Positions 10,249 through 21,676 of a stretch of DNA of 36,765 bases are shown piece after piece. A program made the translations under genes and the position numbers. Every line of letters begins with the position of its first letter. The first letter of the stretch is position 1. The stretch comes from an uncultured Flavobacteriales bacterium (GTDB lineage Bacteria; Bacteroidota; Bacteroidia; Flavobacteriales; BACL11), in NCBI GenBank assembly GCA_913063045.1, contig CAJXYM010000011.1, forward strand, positions 1-36,765, given 5' to 3'. The notes beneath the pieces were generated by a model that saw nothing but the letters and a program-made list of their open reading frames with translations, had not been told where the DNA came from and searched no databases.

Positions 10249-10800
10249 ATGTCAAGAATAGGAAATAATCCAGTTACAATTCCAGAAGGTGTCACAGTGA
10301 CACTTGAAGAGAATATAATAACTGTTAAGGGAAAGCTTGGAGAATTAACTCAAGAGATATCTCCAAGTATCACTGTTTTAGTAAATGATAATTTAGTATC
10401 ATTTAGTAGAAAGAGTGATCAAAAAGATATCAGATCTATGCATGGACTATATAGATCTTTAGTTAATAACATGTGTATAGGAGTTAGTGTTGGTTATACA
10501 AAGAAATTACAATTTATTGGAGTAGGTTATAGAGCTGCGGCAAATGGACAAAATTTAGATATTTCTGCTGGGTTTTCTCATAATATTGTTCTTTCAATTC
10601 CTTCCGATGTTAAATTAGTAGCAGAAACTGAAAAAGGAAAAGCTCCTTTAGTAACATTAACATCTCATGATAAACAACTTTTAGGAGCTGTTGCTGCAAA
10701 GATTAGATCTTTCAGACCACCAGAGCCTTACAAAGGAAAAGGTATTAGATATGTTGATGAATATGTACGTAGAAAAGCAGGTAAAACATCTGCTAGTTAA
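10249..10800 (+). CDS. rplF: 50S ribosomal protein L6
   Basis: L6 lies near the sarcin-ricin loop and the factor-binding site. I start it at the ATG at 10249 (MSRIGNNPVTIPEG), giving 183 residues. A longer frame from a TTG at 10222 would overlap rpsH and add nine residues that match nothing in the family. The two L6 repeats and the C-terminal signature PPEPYKGKGIRYVDEYVRRKAGK are present. The early coding region holds a short perfect inverted repeat at 10289-10303. Confidence 0.97.
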   Translation: MSRIGNNPVTIPEGVTVTLEENIITVKGKLGELTQEISPSITVLVNDNLVSFSRKSDQKDIRSMHGLYRSLVNNMCIGVSVGYTKKLQFIGVGYRAAANGQNLDISAGFSHNIVLSIPSDVKLVAETEKGKAPLVTLTSHDKQLLGAVAAKIRSFRPPEPYKGKGIRYVDEYVRRKAGKTSAS

Positions 10801-10813
10801 AAATTGATATAAA

Positions 10814-11170
10814 ATGATAGAGTCAAAAAAAGATAAAAGACAAAAAGTTAGATTTAAAATCAGAAAGAAAGTTTCTGGAACTAAAGAGATGCCTAGGTTA
10901 GCTATTTTTAGAAGTAATAAAGAAATTTATGCTCAATTAATTGATGATGTTTCTTCATCTACATTAGGAGCTGCTTCATCCAGAGATAAATCTTTAGTGG
11001 ATATTAAATCTAATAAAATTGATCAGGCTAAAGAAGTTGGTAAATTAATTGCTGTAAAAGCTAATGAGGCTGGAATTAAATCTGTGGTATTTGATAGAGG
11101 AGGTTTTCTATATCATGGAAGAGTTAAAGCACTAGCAGATGCAGCAAGAGAATCAGGACTAAAATTTTAA
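10814..11170 (+). CDS. rplR: 50S ribosomal protein L18
   Basis: L18 binds 5S rRNA with L5 and L25. The 118-residue product has the core [29 protein letters not shown] and the C-terminal [28 protein letters not shown]. The family length and end are standard. It lies 13 bases after rplF. Confidence 0.97.
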   Translation: MIESKKDKRQKVRFKIRKKVSGTKEMPRLAIFRSNKEIYAQLIDDVSSSTLGAASSRDKSLVDIKSNKIDQAKEVGKLIAVKANEAGIKSVVFDRGGFLYHGRVKALADAARESGLKF

Positions 11171-11182
11171 GAAAAAAAATAT

Positions 11183-11707
11183 ATGTTAAAATCAGCAAAA
11201 GATAAAAAAGTAAAGATATCATCAGATATTGAATTGAAAGATCGCCTTGTAGGTATTCAAAGGGTTGTTAAAGTTACCAAGGGAGGTAGAGCTTTTGGTT
11301 TTTCAGCTATTGTTGTTGTTGGTGATGAAAAAAGTATTGTTGGTATAGGTCTTGGTAAATCTAAAGATGTTTCTACTGCAATTTCTAAAGCAATAGATGC
11401 TGGTAAGAAAAACTTAGTCAAGATTCCTATTTTAAAAGGTACTATTCCTCATGAGCAATCTTCTAAATTTGGTGGATCTCAAGTATTTATAAAGCCTGCA
11501 TCTAATGGTACTGGAGTCAAAGCTGGTGGAGCAATGCGTGCCGTACTAGAGAGTGCTGGAGTTAAAGATGTACTAGCAAAGTCTAAAGGCTCTTCTAATC
11601 CTCATAATTTAGTTAAAGCTACTTTAAAAGCATTACTTGAATTAAGAGATGCAAGAACAGTCGCTATGGAAAGAGGTATCACGATGGATAAAGTTTTTAA
11701 TGGATAA
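11183..11707 (+). CDS. rpsE: 30S ribosomal protein S5
   Basis: S5 acts in decoding fidelity and at the mRNA entry channel. The 174-residue product has the N-terminal dsRBD-like motif [19 protein letters not shown] with [25 protein letters not shown], then the S5 C-terminal domain with [44 protein letters not shown]. Family length is about 165-175. Confidence 0.97.
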   Translation: MLKSAKDKKVKISSDIELKDRLVGIQRVVKVTKGGRAFGFSAIVVVGDEKSIVGIGLGKSKDVSTAISKAIDAGKKNLVKIPILKGTIPHEQSSKFGGSQVFIKPASNGTGVKAGGAMRAVLESAGVKDVLAKSKGSSNPHNLVKATLKALLELRDARTVAMERGITMDKVFNG

Positions 11708-11717
11708 TTAAATTATT

Positions 11718-11894
11718 ATGAGTAAAGTGAAAATAAAGCAGACAAGAAGTAGAATAGGTAGACCAAAAGTTCAAAAAAGAACATTAGACGCTCTTGGTTT
11801 AAGGAAAATGCAACAGATTGTAGAACATGAGCCAACTCCTCAGATTTTAGGAATGATTCATAAGATTAAACATTTAATTACTATCGTAGAATAA
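11718..11894 (+). CDS. rpmD: 50S ribosomal protein L30
   Basis: A 58-residue frame between rpsE and rplO encodes L30: MSKVKIKQTRSRIGRPKVQ, then RTLDALGLRKMQQIVEHE and a closing MIHKIKHLITIVE. The R-S-x-I-G-R-P-x-x-Q-K-x-T-L-x-x-L-G-L-x-K motif is the family signature. The stop is one base before the rplO ATG. The short-subunit bacterial form is 58-60 residues, so it is complete. Confidence 0.95.
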   Translation: MSKVKIKQTRSRIGRPKVQKRTLDALGLRKMQQIVEHEPTPQILGMIHKIKHLITIVE

Positions 11895-11895
11895 T

Positions 11896-12348
11896 ATGGA
11901 ATTACACAATTTAAAACCTGCAGAAGGTTCAACTAAAGATGGCAAAAGAGTAGGTAGAGGTGAAGGTTCTAAAAGAGGCGGAACTTCTACTAGAGGTCAT
12001 AATGGTCAAAAATCAAGATCTGGTTACTCAAAGAAAGTAGGTTTTGAAGGTGGTCAGCAACCAATTCAGAGAAGACTTCCGAAATTTGGTTTTACTAACC
12101 CTAACAGAGTTGAATATAATGGAGTAAATTTAGACACAATACAAGCTCTGGTAGATATAAAGAAAATTAAAACTACAGTTGATAAACAATTACTTATTGA
12201 TAACGGTCTAGTTCAGAAAAAAGATTTAGTCAAAATTTTAGGTAGAGGAGAACTTAGTGCCAAATTAACTGTAACTGTTGATGCATACTCTGCTTCTGCA
12301 AAAGAATCAATTGAAAAAGCAGGAGGAACTGCCAACTTAAGTAAATAG
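11896..12348 (+). CDS. rplO: 50S ribosomal protein L15
   Basis: L15 is a large-subunit assembly protein. The 150-residue product has the glycine-arginine-rich N-terminus (LKPAEGSTKDGKRVGRGEGS, then KRGGTSTRGHNGQKSRSG) that threads through 23S rRNA, then FEGGQQPIQRRLPKFGF. The C-terminal KLTVTVDAYSASAKESIEKAGG is the family signature. It is followed by secY after 4 bases. Confidence 0.97.
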   Translation: MELHNLKPAEGSTKDGKRVGRGEGSKRGGTSTRGHNGQKSRSGYSKKVGFEGGQQPIQRRLPKFGFTNPNRVEYNGVNLDTIQALVDIKKIKTTVDKQLLIDNGLVQKKDLVKILGRGELSAKLTVTVDAYSASAKESIEKAGGTANLSK

Positions 12349-12352
12349 AAAT

Positions 12353-13690
12353 ATGAAAAAGTTAATTGAAACAATAAAGAATATTTGGAATATTGAAGAT
12401 CTAAGAAGTAGAATCTTAGTAACCCTTGGTATTCTTGCTATATATAGATTTGGCTCTTTTGTTGTAATTCCTGGAGTTGATCCAGCTCAATTATCTGCTT
12501 TACAAGATCAAACTGCTGATGGTTTATTAGGACTATTAAATATGTTTACTGGTGGAGCTTTTTCACAAGCTTCAATATTCGCATTAGGTATTATGCCTTA
12601 TATATCGGCTTCAATTGTAATTCAATTACTAGGAATGGCAATTCCTTACTTTCAAAAATTACAGAAGGAAGGAGAGAGTGGTAGAAGAAAAATTAATAAT
12701 ATTACTAGATATCTTACGATTTTAATTACTGGTGGTCAAGCTCCAGGATATATCGCTAATCTTCAAGCAACATTACCTGAAACAGCATTTTTATTGCCTG
12801 CTGGTGGTTTTTGGGTGTCTTCTATAATTATACTAGTTACTGGAACTATGTTTGTAATGTGGTTAGGTGAAAAAATTACAGATAGAGGAATTGGCAATGG
12901 AATCTCTTTATTAATTATGATTGGAATTATAGCTAGTTTCCCACAATCTTTAATGCAAGAGTTTGTATCTGCTCTTGGAAGTACTGGTGGTGGTTTAGTT
13001 GTGTTTTTAATAGAAATGGTTTTATTATTATTTGTCATCTTAGTTACAATATTACTTGTTCAAGGTACAAGAAGAATACCCGTGCAATATGCAAAAAGAG
13101 TGGTAGGAAATAAACAATATGGTGGAGTTAGACAATTTATTCCTCTTAAAGTTAATGCTGCTGGTGTGATGCCAATTATTTTCGCCCAAGCAATTATGTT
13201 TGTTCCTATTACACTTGTTGGATTCTCTGAAAACGAATCACTTCAAGGCATTGCTGCTATTCTTACTGATTTTCAAGGTTTTTGGTATAATGTATTATTC
13301 TTTTTAATGATTGTTGCATTCACATATTTTTATACTGCAATGACAGTAAATCCTAATCAGATGGCAGACGATATGAAGAAAAATGGTGGTTTCATTCCTG
13401 GAATTAAACCTGGAAGATCCACAGCAGATTACCTTGACAATGTAATGTCAAGAATTACTTTTCCTGGATCTCTATTTCTTGGTTTAGTTGCAATTTTACC
13501 TGCCTTTGCTATGCAAGGAGGAGTTAATGTGCAATTCGCTCAATTTTATGGAGGTACATCACTTTTAATTTTAGTTGGAGTTATTCTTGACACTCTTCAG
13601 CAAATTGAAAGTCATCTTTTAATGCGTCATTATGATGGATTAATGGAATCAGGAAGGATAAAAGGAAAGTCTTCTGGTAATATAATGTAA
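12353..13690 (+). CDS. secY: Protein translocase subunit SecY
   Basis: SecY is the channel of the SecYEG inner-membrane translocon. The 445-residue protein has the ten-helix layout, beginning with a cytoplasmic amphipathic segment and the first helix around 22-40 (LVTLGILAIYRFGSFVVIPG). The plug and second-helix region GGAFSQASIFALGIMPYISASI is present, as is the cytoplasmic loop QGTRRIPVQYAKR that contacts SecA and the ribosome. Family length is standard. It is followed by map with no adk between, as in other Bacteroidota spc operons. Confidence 0.98.
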   Translation: MKKLIETIKNIWNIEDLRSRILVTLGILAIYRFGSFVVIPGVDPAQLSALQDQTADGLLGLLNMFTGGAFSQASIFALGIMPYISASIVIQLLGMAIPYFQKLQKEGESGRRKINNITRYLTILITGGQAPGYIANLQATLPETAFLLPAGGFWVSSIIILVTGTMFVMWLGEKITDRGIGNGISLLIMIGIIASFPQSLMQEFVSALGSTGGGLVVFLIEMVLLLFVILVTILLVQGTRRIPVQYAKRVVGNKQYGGVRQFIPLKVNAAGVMPIIFAQAIMFVPITLVGFSENESLQGIAAILTDFQGFWYNVLFFLMIVAFTYFYTAMTVNPNQMADDMKKNGGFIPGIKPGRSTADYLDNVMSRITFPGSLFLGLVAILPAFAMQGGVNVQFAQFYGGTSLLILVGVILDTLQQIESHLLMRHYDGLMESGRIKGKSSGNIM

Positions 13691-13702
13691 TTATCTATTT
13701 AG

Positions 13703-14476
13703 ATGATTCATTATAAAACTGAGGAGGAGATTGATTTAGTTAGAGAAAGTTCTTTACTTGTTGCAAAAACTCATGCAGAAATTGCTAGCTTTTTAAAGCC
13801 AGGTGTTTCTTCATTAGAGCTGGATAAAATAGCTGAAGAGTTTATTAGAGATAACGGAGGTGTACCTGCATTTAAGGGATATAATGGTTTTCCCTGTACA
13901 CTTTGTATGTCACCAAATGAACAAGTTGTTCATGGTATTCCTAATAAAAAAGCTTTGATTGAAAATTCTATATTATCAGTAGATTGTGGTGTTTTAATGA
14001 ATAATTACTATGGTGACTCTGCTTATACATATGAAGTAGGAGAGGTTGATCTTGAAGTTAAGAATCTTTTGAAGATTACTAAAGAGTCATTATATAAAGG
14101 TATTGATATGGCAGTTGTAGGAAATAGGATCGGAGATATTAGCTTTGCTATTCAAAATCATGCTGAATTAAATGGATACGGAGTTGTTAGAGAACTTGTA
14201 GGTCATGGACTTGGAAAAAGTCTTCATGAAAGTCCTGAAGTTCCAAACTACGGAAGACGAGGTTCAGGACAAAAGCTTAAAAAAGGTTTAGTAATTGCTA
14301 TTGAACCAATGATAAATATGGGTACAAGAAAAATTTTGCAACATAATGACGGATGGACTATAACAACACTTGATAAAAAACCGTCTGCACACTTTGAACA
14401 CACTATTGTGGTGAGAGAAGGAAAAGCAGAAATTTTGTCAAGTTTTAAAGAAATTGAAAAAATAATAAATGGCTAA
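13703..14476 (+). CDS. map: Methionine aminopeptidase type I
   Basis: This cytosolic enzyme removes the initiator methionine from nascent proteins. The 257-residue protein has the pita-bread active site: His78 (VVHG), metal ligands Asp94 (SVDCG) and Asp105 (YYGDSA), His168 (GHGLGK), His175 (LHESP), Glu201 (IEPM) and Glu232 (HFEHT). There is no zinc-finger extension, so it is the short type Ia form. Its end overlaps infA by 8 bases, which suggests coupled translation. Confidence 0.97.
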   Translation: MIHYKTEEEIDLVRESSLLVAKTHAEIASFLKPGVSSLELDKIAEEFIRDNGGVPAFKGYNGFPCTLCMSPNEQVVHGIPNKKALIENSILSVDCGVLMNNYYGDSAYTYEVGEVDLEVKNLLKITKESLYKGIDMAVVGNRIGDISFAIQNHAELNGYGVVRELVGHGLGKSLHESPEVPNYGRRGSGQKLKKGLVIAIEPMINMGTRKILQHNDGWTITTLDKKPSAHFEHTIVVREGKAEILSSFKEIEKIING

Positions 14477-14684
14477 ACAAGCTAACATAGAATTAGATGG
14501 GACAATTACACAGGCATTATCAAATGCTATGTTTAGAGTTGAACTTGAAAATGAGCATATTGTAACTGCACATATCTCTGGAAAAATGAGAAAGTTTTAT
14601 ATTAAGCTATTACCAGGAGATAAAGTTAAATTAGAGATGTCCCCATATGATTTAACTAAAGCTAGAATAACGTATAGGTACTAA
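14469..14684 (+). CDS. infA: Translation initiation factor IF-1
   Basis: IF-1 occupies the A site of the 30S subunit during initiation. The 71-residue product is a single S1-like OB fold: [58 protein letters not shown]. The start lies inside the last codons of map. It is followed by rpmJ after 15 bases. Confidence 0.97.
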   Translation: MAKQANIELDGTITQALSNAMFRVELENEHIVTAHISGKMRKFYIKLLPGDKVKLEMSPYDLTKARITYRY

Positions 14685-14699
14685 TAAATATATAAAAAA

Positions 14700-14816
14700 A
14701 TGAAAGTACGAGCATCAGTAAAAAAAAGAAGCGCAGATTGCAAGATAGTAAGACGTAAAGGAAGACTATATGTAATTAATAAAAAGAATCCAAAGTTTAA
14801 ACAAAGACAAGGTTAA
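14700..14816 (+). CDS. rpmJ: 50S ribosomal protein L36 (zinc-free form)
   Basis: A 38-residue frame between infA and rpsM encodes L36, beginning [15 protein letters not shown] and ending NPKFKQRQG. Zinc-binding L36 uses Cys11, Cys14, Cys27 and His33; here these are Ser11, Cys14, Asn27 and Phe33, so three of four ligands are lost and the ribbon cannot bind zinc in the usual way. This is the C-minus type known in several bacteria. The position between infA and rpsM is the standard one. Confidence 0.95.
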   Translation: MKVRASVKKRSADCKIVRRKGRLYVINKKNPKFKQRQG

Positions 14817-14821
14817 AAATT

Positions 14822-15199
14822 ATGGCTAGAATTAAAGGTATTGATTTACCAAAAAATAAAAGAGGGATCATTTCATTAACTTATATTTATGGAATTGGAT
14901 CTACATTTGCTACTGCAATATTAAAAGAAGCTAAAGTCTCTCACGACAAAAAAGTCCAAGACTGGACAGACGACGAAGCTAATAAAATACGTGCTATAAT
15001 AGGAGATAATTATACTGTTGAAGGAGAATTAAGAGCTGAAACTCAAACTAATATTAAAAGATTAATGGATATTGGTTGTTACAGAGGTATTAGACATAGA
15101 ACAGGTCTCCCTTTAAGAGGGCAAAGAACAAAAAATAATTCAAGAACTAGAAAAGGTAAAAGAAAAACTGTCGCTAACAAAAAGATAGCAACTAAATAA
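14822..15199 (+). CDS. rpsM: 30S ribosomal protein S13
   Basis: S13 lies in the 30S head and contacts L5 and the P-site tRNA. The 125-residue product begins [26 protein letters not shown] and has the helix-two-turn-helix region, then [28 protein letters not shown]. Length is slightly above E. coli (118), with a basic tail. It is first of the alpha-operon genes. Confidence 0.97.
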   Translation: MARIKGIDLPKNKRGIISLTYIYGIGSTFATAILKEAKVSHDKKVQDWTDDEANKIRAIIGDNYTVEGELRAETQTNIKRLMDIGCYRGIRHRTGLPLRGQRTKNNSRTRKGKRKTVANKKIATK

Positions 15200-15208
15200 T
15201 AATAGATA

Positions 15209-15589
15209 ATGGCTAAAACAACAAAAAAAAACAAGGTTAGAGTAGAATCAGAGGGTCAAGCTCACATTCAAGCATCCTTTAATAATATTATAATTTCTCT
15301 AACTAACAATAATGGTCAGGTTATTTCATGGTCATCAGCTGGAAAAATGGGATTTAGAGGTTCTAAAAAGAATACTCCTTATGCTGCACAATTAGCTGCT
15401 GAAGATTGCACTAAAGTTGCTCTTGATGCAGGATTAAAAAGAGTCAAAGTTTATGTTAAAGGACCTGGAGCAGGTAGAGAATCAGCTATTAGAACTATAC
15501 ATAATAATGGTATTATAGTGACTGAAATTGTTGATGTTACTCCATTACCACACAATGGGTGTAGACCACCTAAAAAGAGAAGAGTTTAA
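15209..15589 (+). CDS. rpsK: 30S ribosomal protein S11
   Basis: S11 lies on the 30S platform near the mRNA exit and the Shine-Dalgarno/anti-Shine-Dalgarno site. The 126-residue product has [38 protein letters not shown], and the C-terminal [13 protein letters not shown] with [16 protein letters not shown]. The Asn-Gly in PHNGCRPP is the conserved site of isoaspartate formation in E. coli S11. Confidence 0.97.
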   Translation: MAKTTKKNKVRVESEGQAHIQASFNNIIISLTNNNGQVISWSSAGKMGFRGSKKNTPYAAQLAAEDCTKVALDAGLKRVKVYVKGPGAGRESAIRTIHNNGIIVTEIVDVTPLPHNGCRPPKKRRV

Positions 15590-15611
15590 TATTTTAATAA
15601 TTTAATATAAC

Positions 15612-16217
15612 ATGGCAAGATATACAGGACCTACATCACGAATTTCAAGAAGATTTGGAGAAGCAATTTTTGGGCCAGACAAAGCTTTAGCTAAGAAAGC
15701 CTATGCTCCTGGACAGCATGGTAATGCTAGACGAAGAGGGAAAAAATCAGAATATGGAGTTCAATTAGATGAAAAACAAAAGGCTAAATTTACTTATGGT
15801 ATACTAGAAAAACAATTTTCAAATTTGTTTAAAGAAGCTTTAAGAAGAAAAGGTATTACTGGAGCAATTTTGCTTCAAATGTGTGAAATGAGATTAGACA
15901 ATATAGTTTATAGAATGGGTATTGCTCCAACAAGAAGAGCTGCTCGTCAGTTAGTTACGCATAGACACATATTAGTTAATGGTAGTTTAGTTAACATCCC
16001 CTCTTATGCATTAAATGTTGGAGATAAAATTAGTGTAAGAGAGCGTTCAAAATCTTTAGAAGCAATTCATAATTCATTATCAAATTCATCTGATATTTTA
16101 GAATGGGTAGAATTTAATTCTGAATCTAAATCAGGGAAATTACTTGCTGCTCCTGAGAGAATTCAAATTCCAGAAAATATTAATGAGCAATTAATTGTTG
16201 AGCTTTATTCAAAATAA
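15612..16217 (+). CDS. rpsD: 30S ribosomal protein S4
   Basis: S4 nucleates 16S rRNA 5' domain folding and is a fidelity protein at the mRNA channel. The 201-residue product starts [21 protein letters not shown], lacks the N-terminal zinc cysteines seen in some S4 proteins, and has the S4 RNA-binding domain ([31 protein letters not shown]). In E. coli S4 represses the alpha operon by binding a pseudoknot leader ahead of rpsM; I see no such leader here, where rpmJ is only 5 bases before rpsM. Confidence 0.97.
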   Translation: MARYTGPTSRISRRFGEAIFGPDKALAKKAYAPGQHGNARRRGKKSEYGVQLDEKQKAKFTYGILEKQFSNLFKEALRRKGITGAILLQMCEMRLDNIVYRMGIAPTRRAARQLVTHRHILVNGSLVNIPSYALNVGDKISVRERSKSLEAIHNSLSNSSDILEWVEFNSESKSGKLLAAPERIQIPENINEQLIVELYSK

Positions 16218-16244
16218 AAAATAAAAATTTAAAAAATTAAAGAT

Positions 16245-17228
16245 ATGCAGATATTAGATTTTCAAAAGCCTGATGAGGTTATAATGATAAATGAAGAAGC
16301 TAACCAAGGTAACTTTGAGTTCCGTCCACTTGAGCCTGGTTATGGATTAACAATTGGTAATGCTGTTAGACGTGTTTTATTATCTTCTTTAGAAGGTTTT
16401 GCTTTAACATCTATTAAAATTAAAGGAGCTGATCATGAATTCTCTTCACTTAAAGGAGTTGTTCAGGATGTAACTGAGATTGTTTTAAATTTAAAGCAAA
16501 TTAGAATTAAGCAACAAATTGAAGGAGTAAGTTCTGAAAATGCAAAAATTACAGTTAAAGGTCAAGATCAAATTACTGGTGCTGATCTTGCTAATGGACT
16601 TTCTAGTTTTCAGATTTTAAATCCTGATCAGTTAATTTGTGAATTAGATTCTTCTGTTGAATTTACAATGGAATTTTCAATAAATAAAGGTAGAGGGTAT
16701 GTTCCAGCTGAAGAAAATATAGATGAAGAAGCTACAATTGGAACAATTGCTATTGATTCAATTTTTACTCCTATCAAAAATGTTAACTATAATGTTGAAA
16801 ATTATAGAGTTGGACAAAAGACAGATTTCGAAAAATTAAATATTAATATTACTACAGATGGTTCAATTGATCCTAAAAGAGCTCTAACTGAAGCATCTAA
16901 AATTCTTATTCAACACTTTATGCTTTTCTCTGATGAAAAGATTAATTTAGAAGCTGATATAGCAGATGATTTTGATGAGGATACTTTACATATGAGACAA
17001 CTTTTAAAAACTGAACTAACAGATTTTGGTTTATCAGTAAGAGCTTTAAATTGTTTGAAAACAGCTGAAGTTTACACTCTTGGAGAGTTAGTCTCTTTTA
17101 AAAAGAGTGATATGTTAAAGTTTAGAAACTTTGGAAAAAAGTCTCTAACAGAATTGGAAGAATTAATAGATGAAAAAGGTTTAAATTTTGGATTTGATAT
17201 TTCAAAATATAATTTAGATAACGACTAG
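16245..17228 (+). CDS. rpoA: DNA-directed RNA polymerase subunit alpha
   Basis: The alpha dimer scaffolds RNA polymerase assembly and contacts upstream DNA and activators. The 327-residue protein has the N-terminal dimerisation domain ([28 protein letters not shown]) and a C-terminal domain from about 250. The DNA-contact residue equivalent to E. coli Arg265 is Arg266 in SVRALNCLK, followed by the [12 protein letters not shown] helix-hairpin-helix. It follows rpsD by 27 bases and precedes rplQ by 3. Confidence 0.98.
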   Translation: MQILDFQKPDEVIMINEEANQGNFEFRPLEPGYGLTIGNAVRRVLLSSLEGFALTSIKIKGADHEFSSLKGVVQDVTEIVLNLKQIRIKQQIEGVSSENAKITVKGQDQITGADLANGLSSFQILNPDQLICELDSSVEFTMEFSINKGRGYVPAEENIDEEATIGTIAIDSIFTPIKNVNYNVENYRVGQKTDFEKLNINITTDGSIDPKRALTEASKILIQHFMLFSDEKINLEADIADDFDEDTLHMRQLLKTELTDFGLSVRALNCLKTAEVYTLGELVSFKKSDMLKFRNFGKKSLTELEELIDEKGLNFGFDISKYNLDND

Positions 17229-17231
17229 AAA

Positions 17232-17813
17232 ATGAGACACGGAAAAAAGTTTAACCATTTAGGAAGAAAAGCTGCACATAGAAAAGCAATGCTTTCAAAT
17301 ATGGCATGTTCCCTAATTGAGCATAAAAAAATTAAAACAACTTTAGCAAAAGCTAAGGCACTAAGAGTTTATATAGAACCTCTTATTACTAAATCAAAAA
17401 ATGATACTACTCACTCAAGAAGGGTAGTGTTTAGCTATTTAAAACAAAAGGAAGCTATTACTGAGTTATTTGGTGATATTTCTTCTAAGGTAGCTGAAAG
17501 AAATGGTGGGTATACAAGAATTTTAAAGTTAAGTAATAGACTTGGAGATAATGCTCAAATGTCATTTATAGAATTAGTGGATTATAATACAGAGTATACG
17601 ACTAACACTTCTACGACTAAAAAGTCTAGAAGAAGAGGTGGTAATAAAACTGTTTCTAATACGCAAGTTATTGAAGCAGATGTTGTAGAAGAAGCTATTG
17701 AAGTAGATTTGGCTGAAGAGACTCCTGATGTTGATGTAGTTGAAGATACTTCTAAAAATAATGAAGTAAAAGAGACTATTGATGAGCAAAAAAAGACTTC
17801 ATCTGAAAATTAA
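17232..17813 (+). CDS. rplQ: 50S ribosomal protein L17 with long acidic tail
   Basis: L17 lies at the base of the large subunit near the tunnel exit. The core ([21 protein letters not shown] through [14 protein letters not shown]) is normal and ends about residue 117. It is followed by a basic patch ([10 protein letters not shown]) and about 50 residues rich in Glu, Asp and Val ([20 protein letters not shown]...), so the total is 193 residues against 127 in E. coli. Acidic or low-complexity L17 tails occur in Bacteroidota; their role is not known to me. It is the last gene of the ribosomal cluster, before a strong terminator. Confidence 0.95.
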   Translation: MRHGKKFNHLGRKAAHRKAMLSNMACSLIEHKKIKTTLAKAKALRVYIEPLITKSKNDTTHSRRVVFSYLKQKEAITELFGDISSKVAERNGGYTRILKLSNRLGDNAQMSFIELVDYNTEYTTNTSTTKKSRRRGGNKTVSNTQVIEADVVEEAIEVDLAEETPDVDVVEDTSKNNEVKETIDEQKKTSSEN

Positions 17814-17835
17814 AATTTAATATGAATAAATAATT

Positions 17836-17872
17836 AAAAGGATAAAGCATTTGTGTTTTGTCCTTTTTTTTT
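17836..17872 (+). terminator. Intrinsic terminator of the ribosomal super-operon
   Basis: Arms at 17836-17849 and 17854-17867 form a 14-bp stem (12 Watson-Crick pairs and two G-U wobbles) with a TTTG loop, and the T run continues to 17872. It lies 22 bases after the rplQ stop and is one of the two best terminators in the window. Confidence 0.87.
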
Positions 17873-17886
17873 AATAGTATGATAAT

Positions 17887-20309
<2,423 letters not shown>

Positions 20310-20328
20310 CATAAAATAATTTATTAGT

Positions 20329-21615
20329 ATGAGTAGAAAAGCAGAATTACATTTCGAAGGAAAAAAATATGATCTTCCAGTCATTGTTGGTTCAGAAAAT
20401 GAATATGCAATTGATATTAGTAAATTAAGATCAGAATCAGGACTAATAACTCTTGATAGAGGTTTTAAGAATACAGGTTCAACTAAAAGTGCTATAACTT
20501 TTTTAGATGGAGAAGAAGGTATTTTAAGATATAGAGGGTATTCTATTGAAGAATTAGCTGAGAAATCAAATTTCCTAGAGGTATCATATCTATTAATTTA
20601 TGGAGAGTTACCAACTAAGCTTCAATTAGATGATTTTATCAGTGAAATAACTTCTCATACTTTAGTACATGAAGATGTTAAAGCTATTTTAGACGGTTTC
20701 CCCTCAAGAGCTCATCCAATGGGAGTTCTTTCATCTCTTGTCTCTTCTCTCACTGCTTTTTATCCGAAATCGTTAGATCCAAATAGGTCTTCAGATGCAG
20801 TAAATGGAACTATTATTAGATTAATTGCTAAACTACCTACCCTTGCTGCTTGGAGTTATAAAAATAGAATGAGGCAGCCTATTATGTATCCTAAGAATAA
20901 ACTTAATTACACTAGTAATTTTCTACATATGATGTTCGGGTTACCAACTAATGAAACTGAAATAAACCCTATAATTGCAAAAGCTCTTGATAAACTTTTA
21001 ATTCTTCATGCTGATCATGAACAAAATTGTTCTGCATCAACAGTTAGAATAGTTGGTTCATCTCATGCAAGTTTATATGCATCTATCTCTGCAGGTATTG
21101 CTGCACTATGGGGTCCTTTACATGGTGGAGCAAATCAAGCAGTTATAGAAATGCTTGAAGAAATTAAATCTAATGGTGGAGATGTTGATAAATACATCTC
21201 TAAAGCAAAAGATAAAAATGATTCATTTAGATTAATGGGATTTGGTCACAGAGTTTATAAGAATTTTGATCCAAGAGCTAAAATTATTAAAAAAGCTGCA
21301 GATGATGTATTATCTCAGTTAGGAATTCAAGATCCGGTATTAGATATTGCTATGAAATTAGAGGAAGTAGCTCTTAATGATGATTATTTTAAGTCAAGAG
21401 GTTTATACCCCAATGTTGATTTTTATTCTGGTATAATTTACAGAGCATTAGGGATTCCTACAGATATGTTTACAGTTATGTTTGCTTTAGGAAGACTTCC
21501 TGGCTGGATTGCGCAATGGAAAGAAATGCGTGAGAATACTGAGCCTATTGGTAGACCAAGACAGGTATATACTGGTGCAAATCAAAGAAGTTATTCAGAT
21601 ATTATTACTAGATAA
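20329..21615 (+). CDS. gltA: Citrate synthase
   Basis: This enzyme condenses acetyl-CoA with oxaloacetate, entering the TCA cycle. The 428-residue product resembles the long type II form of Gram-negative bacteria. Active-site residues align with the E. coli enzyme: His230 (HADHEQN), His265 (GPLHGGAN), His307 (GFGHRVYKNFDPR), Arg316 and Asp364 (PNVDFYSG). The N-terminal domain that in Gram-negative enzymes mediates NADH allostery is present, but its binding residues were not checked. It follows eno by 43 bases and is closed by a strong terminator. Confidence 0.97.
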   Translation: MSRKAELHFEGKKYDLPVIVGSENEYAIDISKLRSESGLITLDRGFKNTGSTKSAITFLDGEEGILRYRGYSIEELAEKSNFLEVSYLLIYGELPTKLQLDDFISEITSHTLVHEDVKAILDGFPSRAHPMGVLSSLVSSLTAFYPKSLDPNRSSDAVNGTIIRLIAKLPTLAAWSYKNRMRQPIMYPKNKLNYTSNFLHMMFGLPTNETEINPIIAKALDKLLILHADHEQNCSASTVRIVGSSHASLYASISAGIAALWGPLHGGANQAVIEMLEEIKSNGGDVDKYISKAKDKNDSFRLMGFGHRVYKNFDPRAKIIKKAADDVLSQLGIQDPVLDIAMKLEEVALNDDYFKSRGLYPNVDFYSGIIYRALGIPTDMFTVMFALGRLPGWIAQWKEMRENTEPIGRPRQVYTGANQRSYSDIITR

Positions 21616-21635
21616 TTCATTTTAAATATATATTT

Positions 21636-21665
21636 AAAAAGGCAATTTTTAAGTTGCCTTTTTTT
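21636..21665 (+). terminator. Intrinsic terminator after gltA
   Basis: AAAAAGGCAA (21636-21645) and TTGCCTTTTT (21654-21663) form a perfect 10-bp stem with an 8-nt loop, running into a T tract that ends at 21665. It separates gltA from the UbiD-family gene, whose ATG is 11 bases further on. Confidence 0.87.
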
Positions 21666-21676
21666 AATTTTACTGC

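Noticed and set aside
17574-17789. Minus-strand open frame opposite the L17 tail
   Set aside because: It is the shadow of the low-complexity acidic tail and has no recognisable features.
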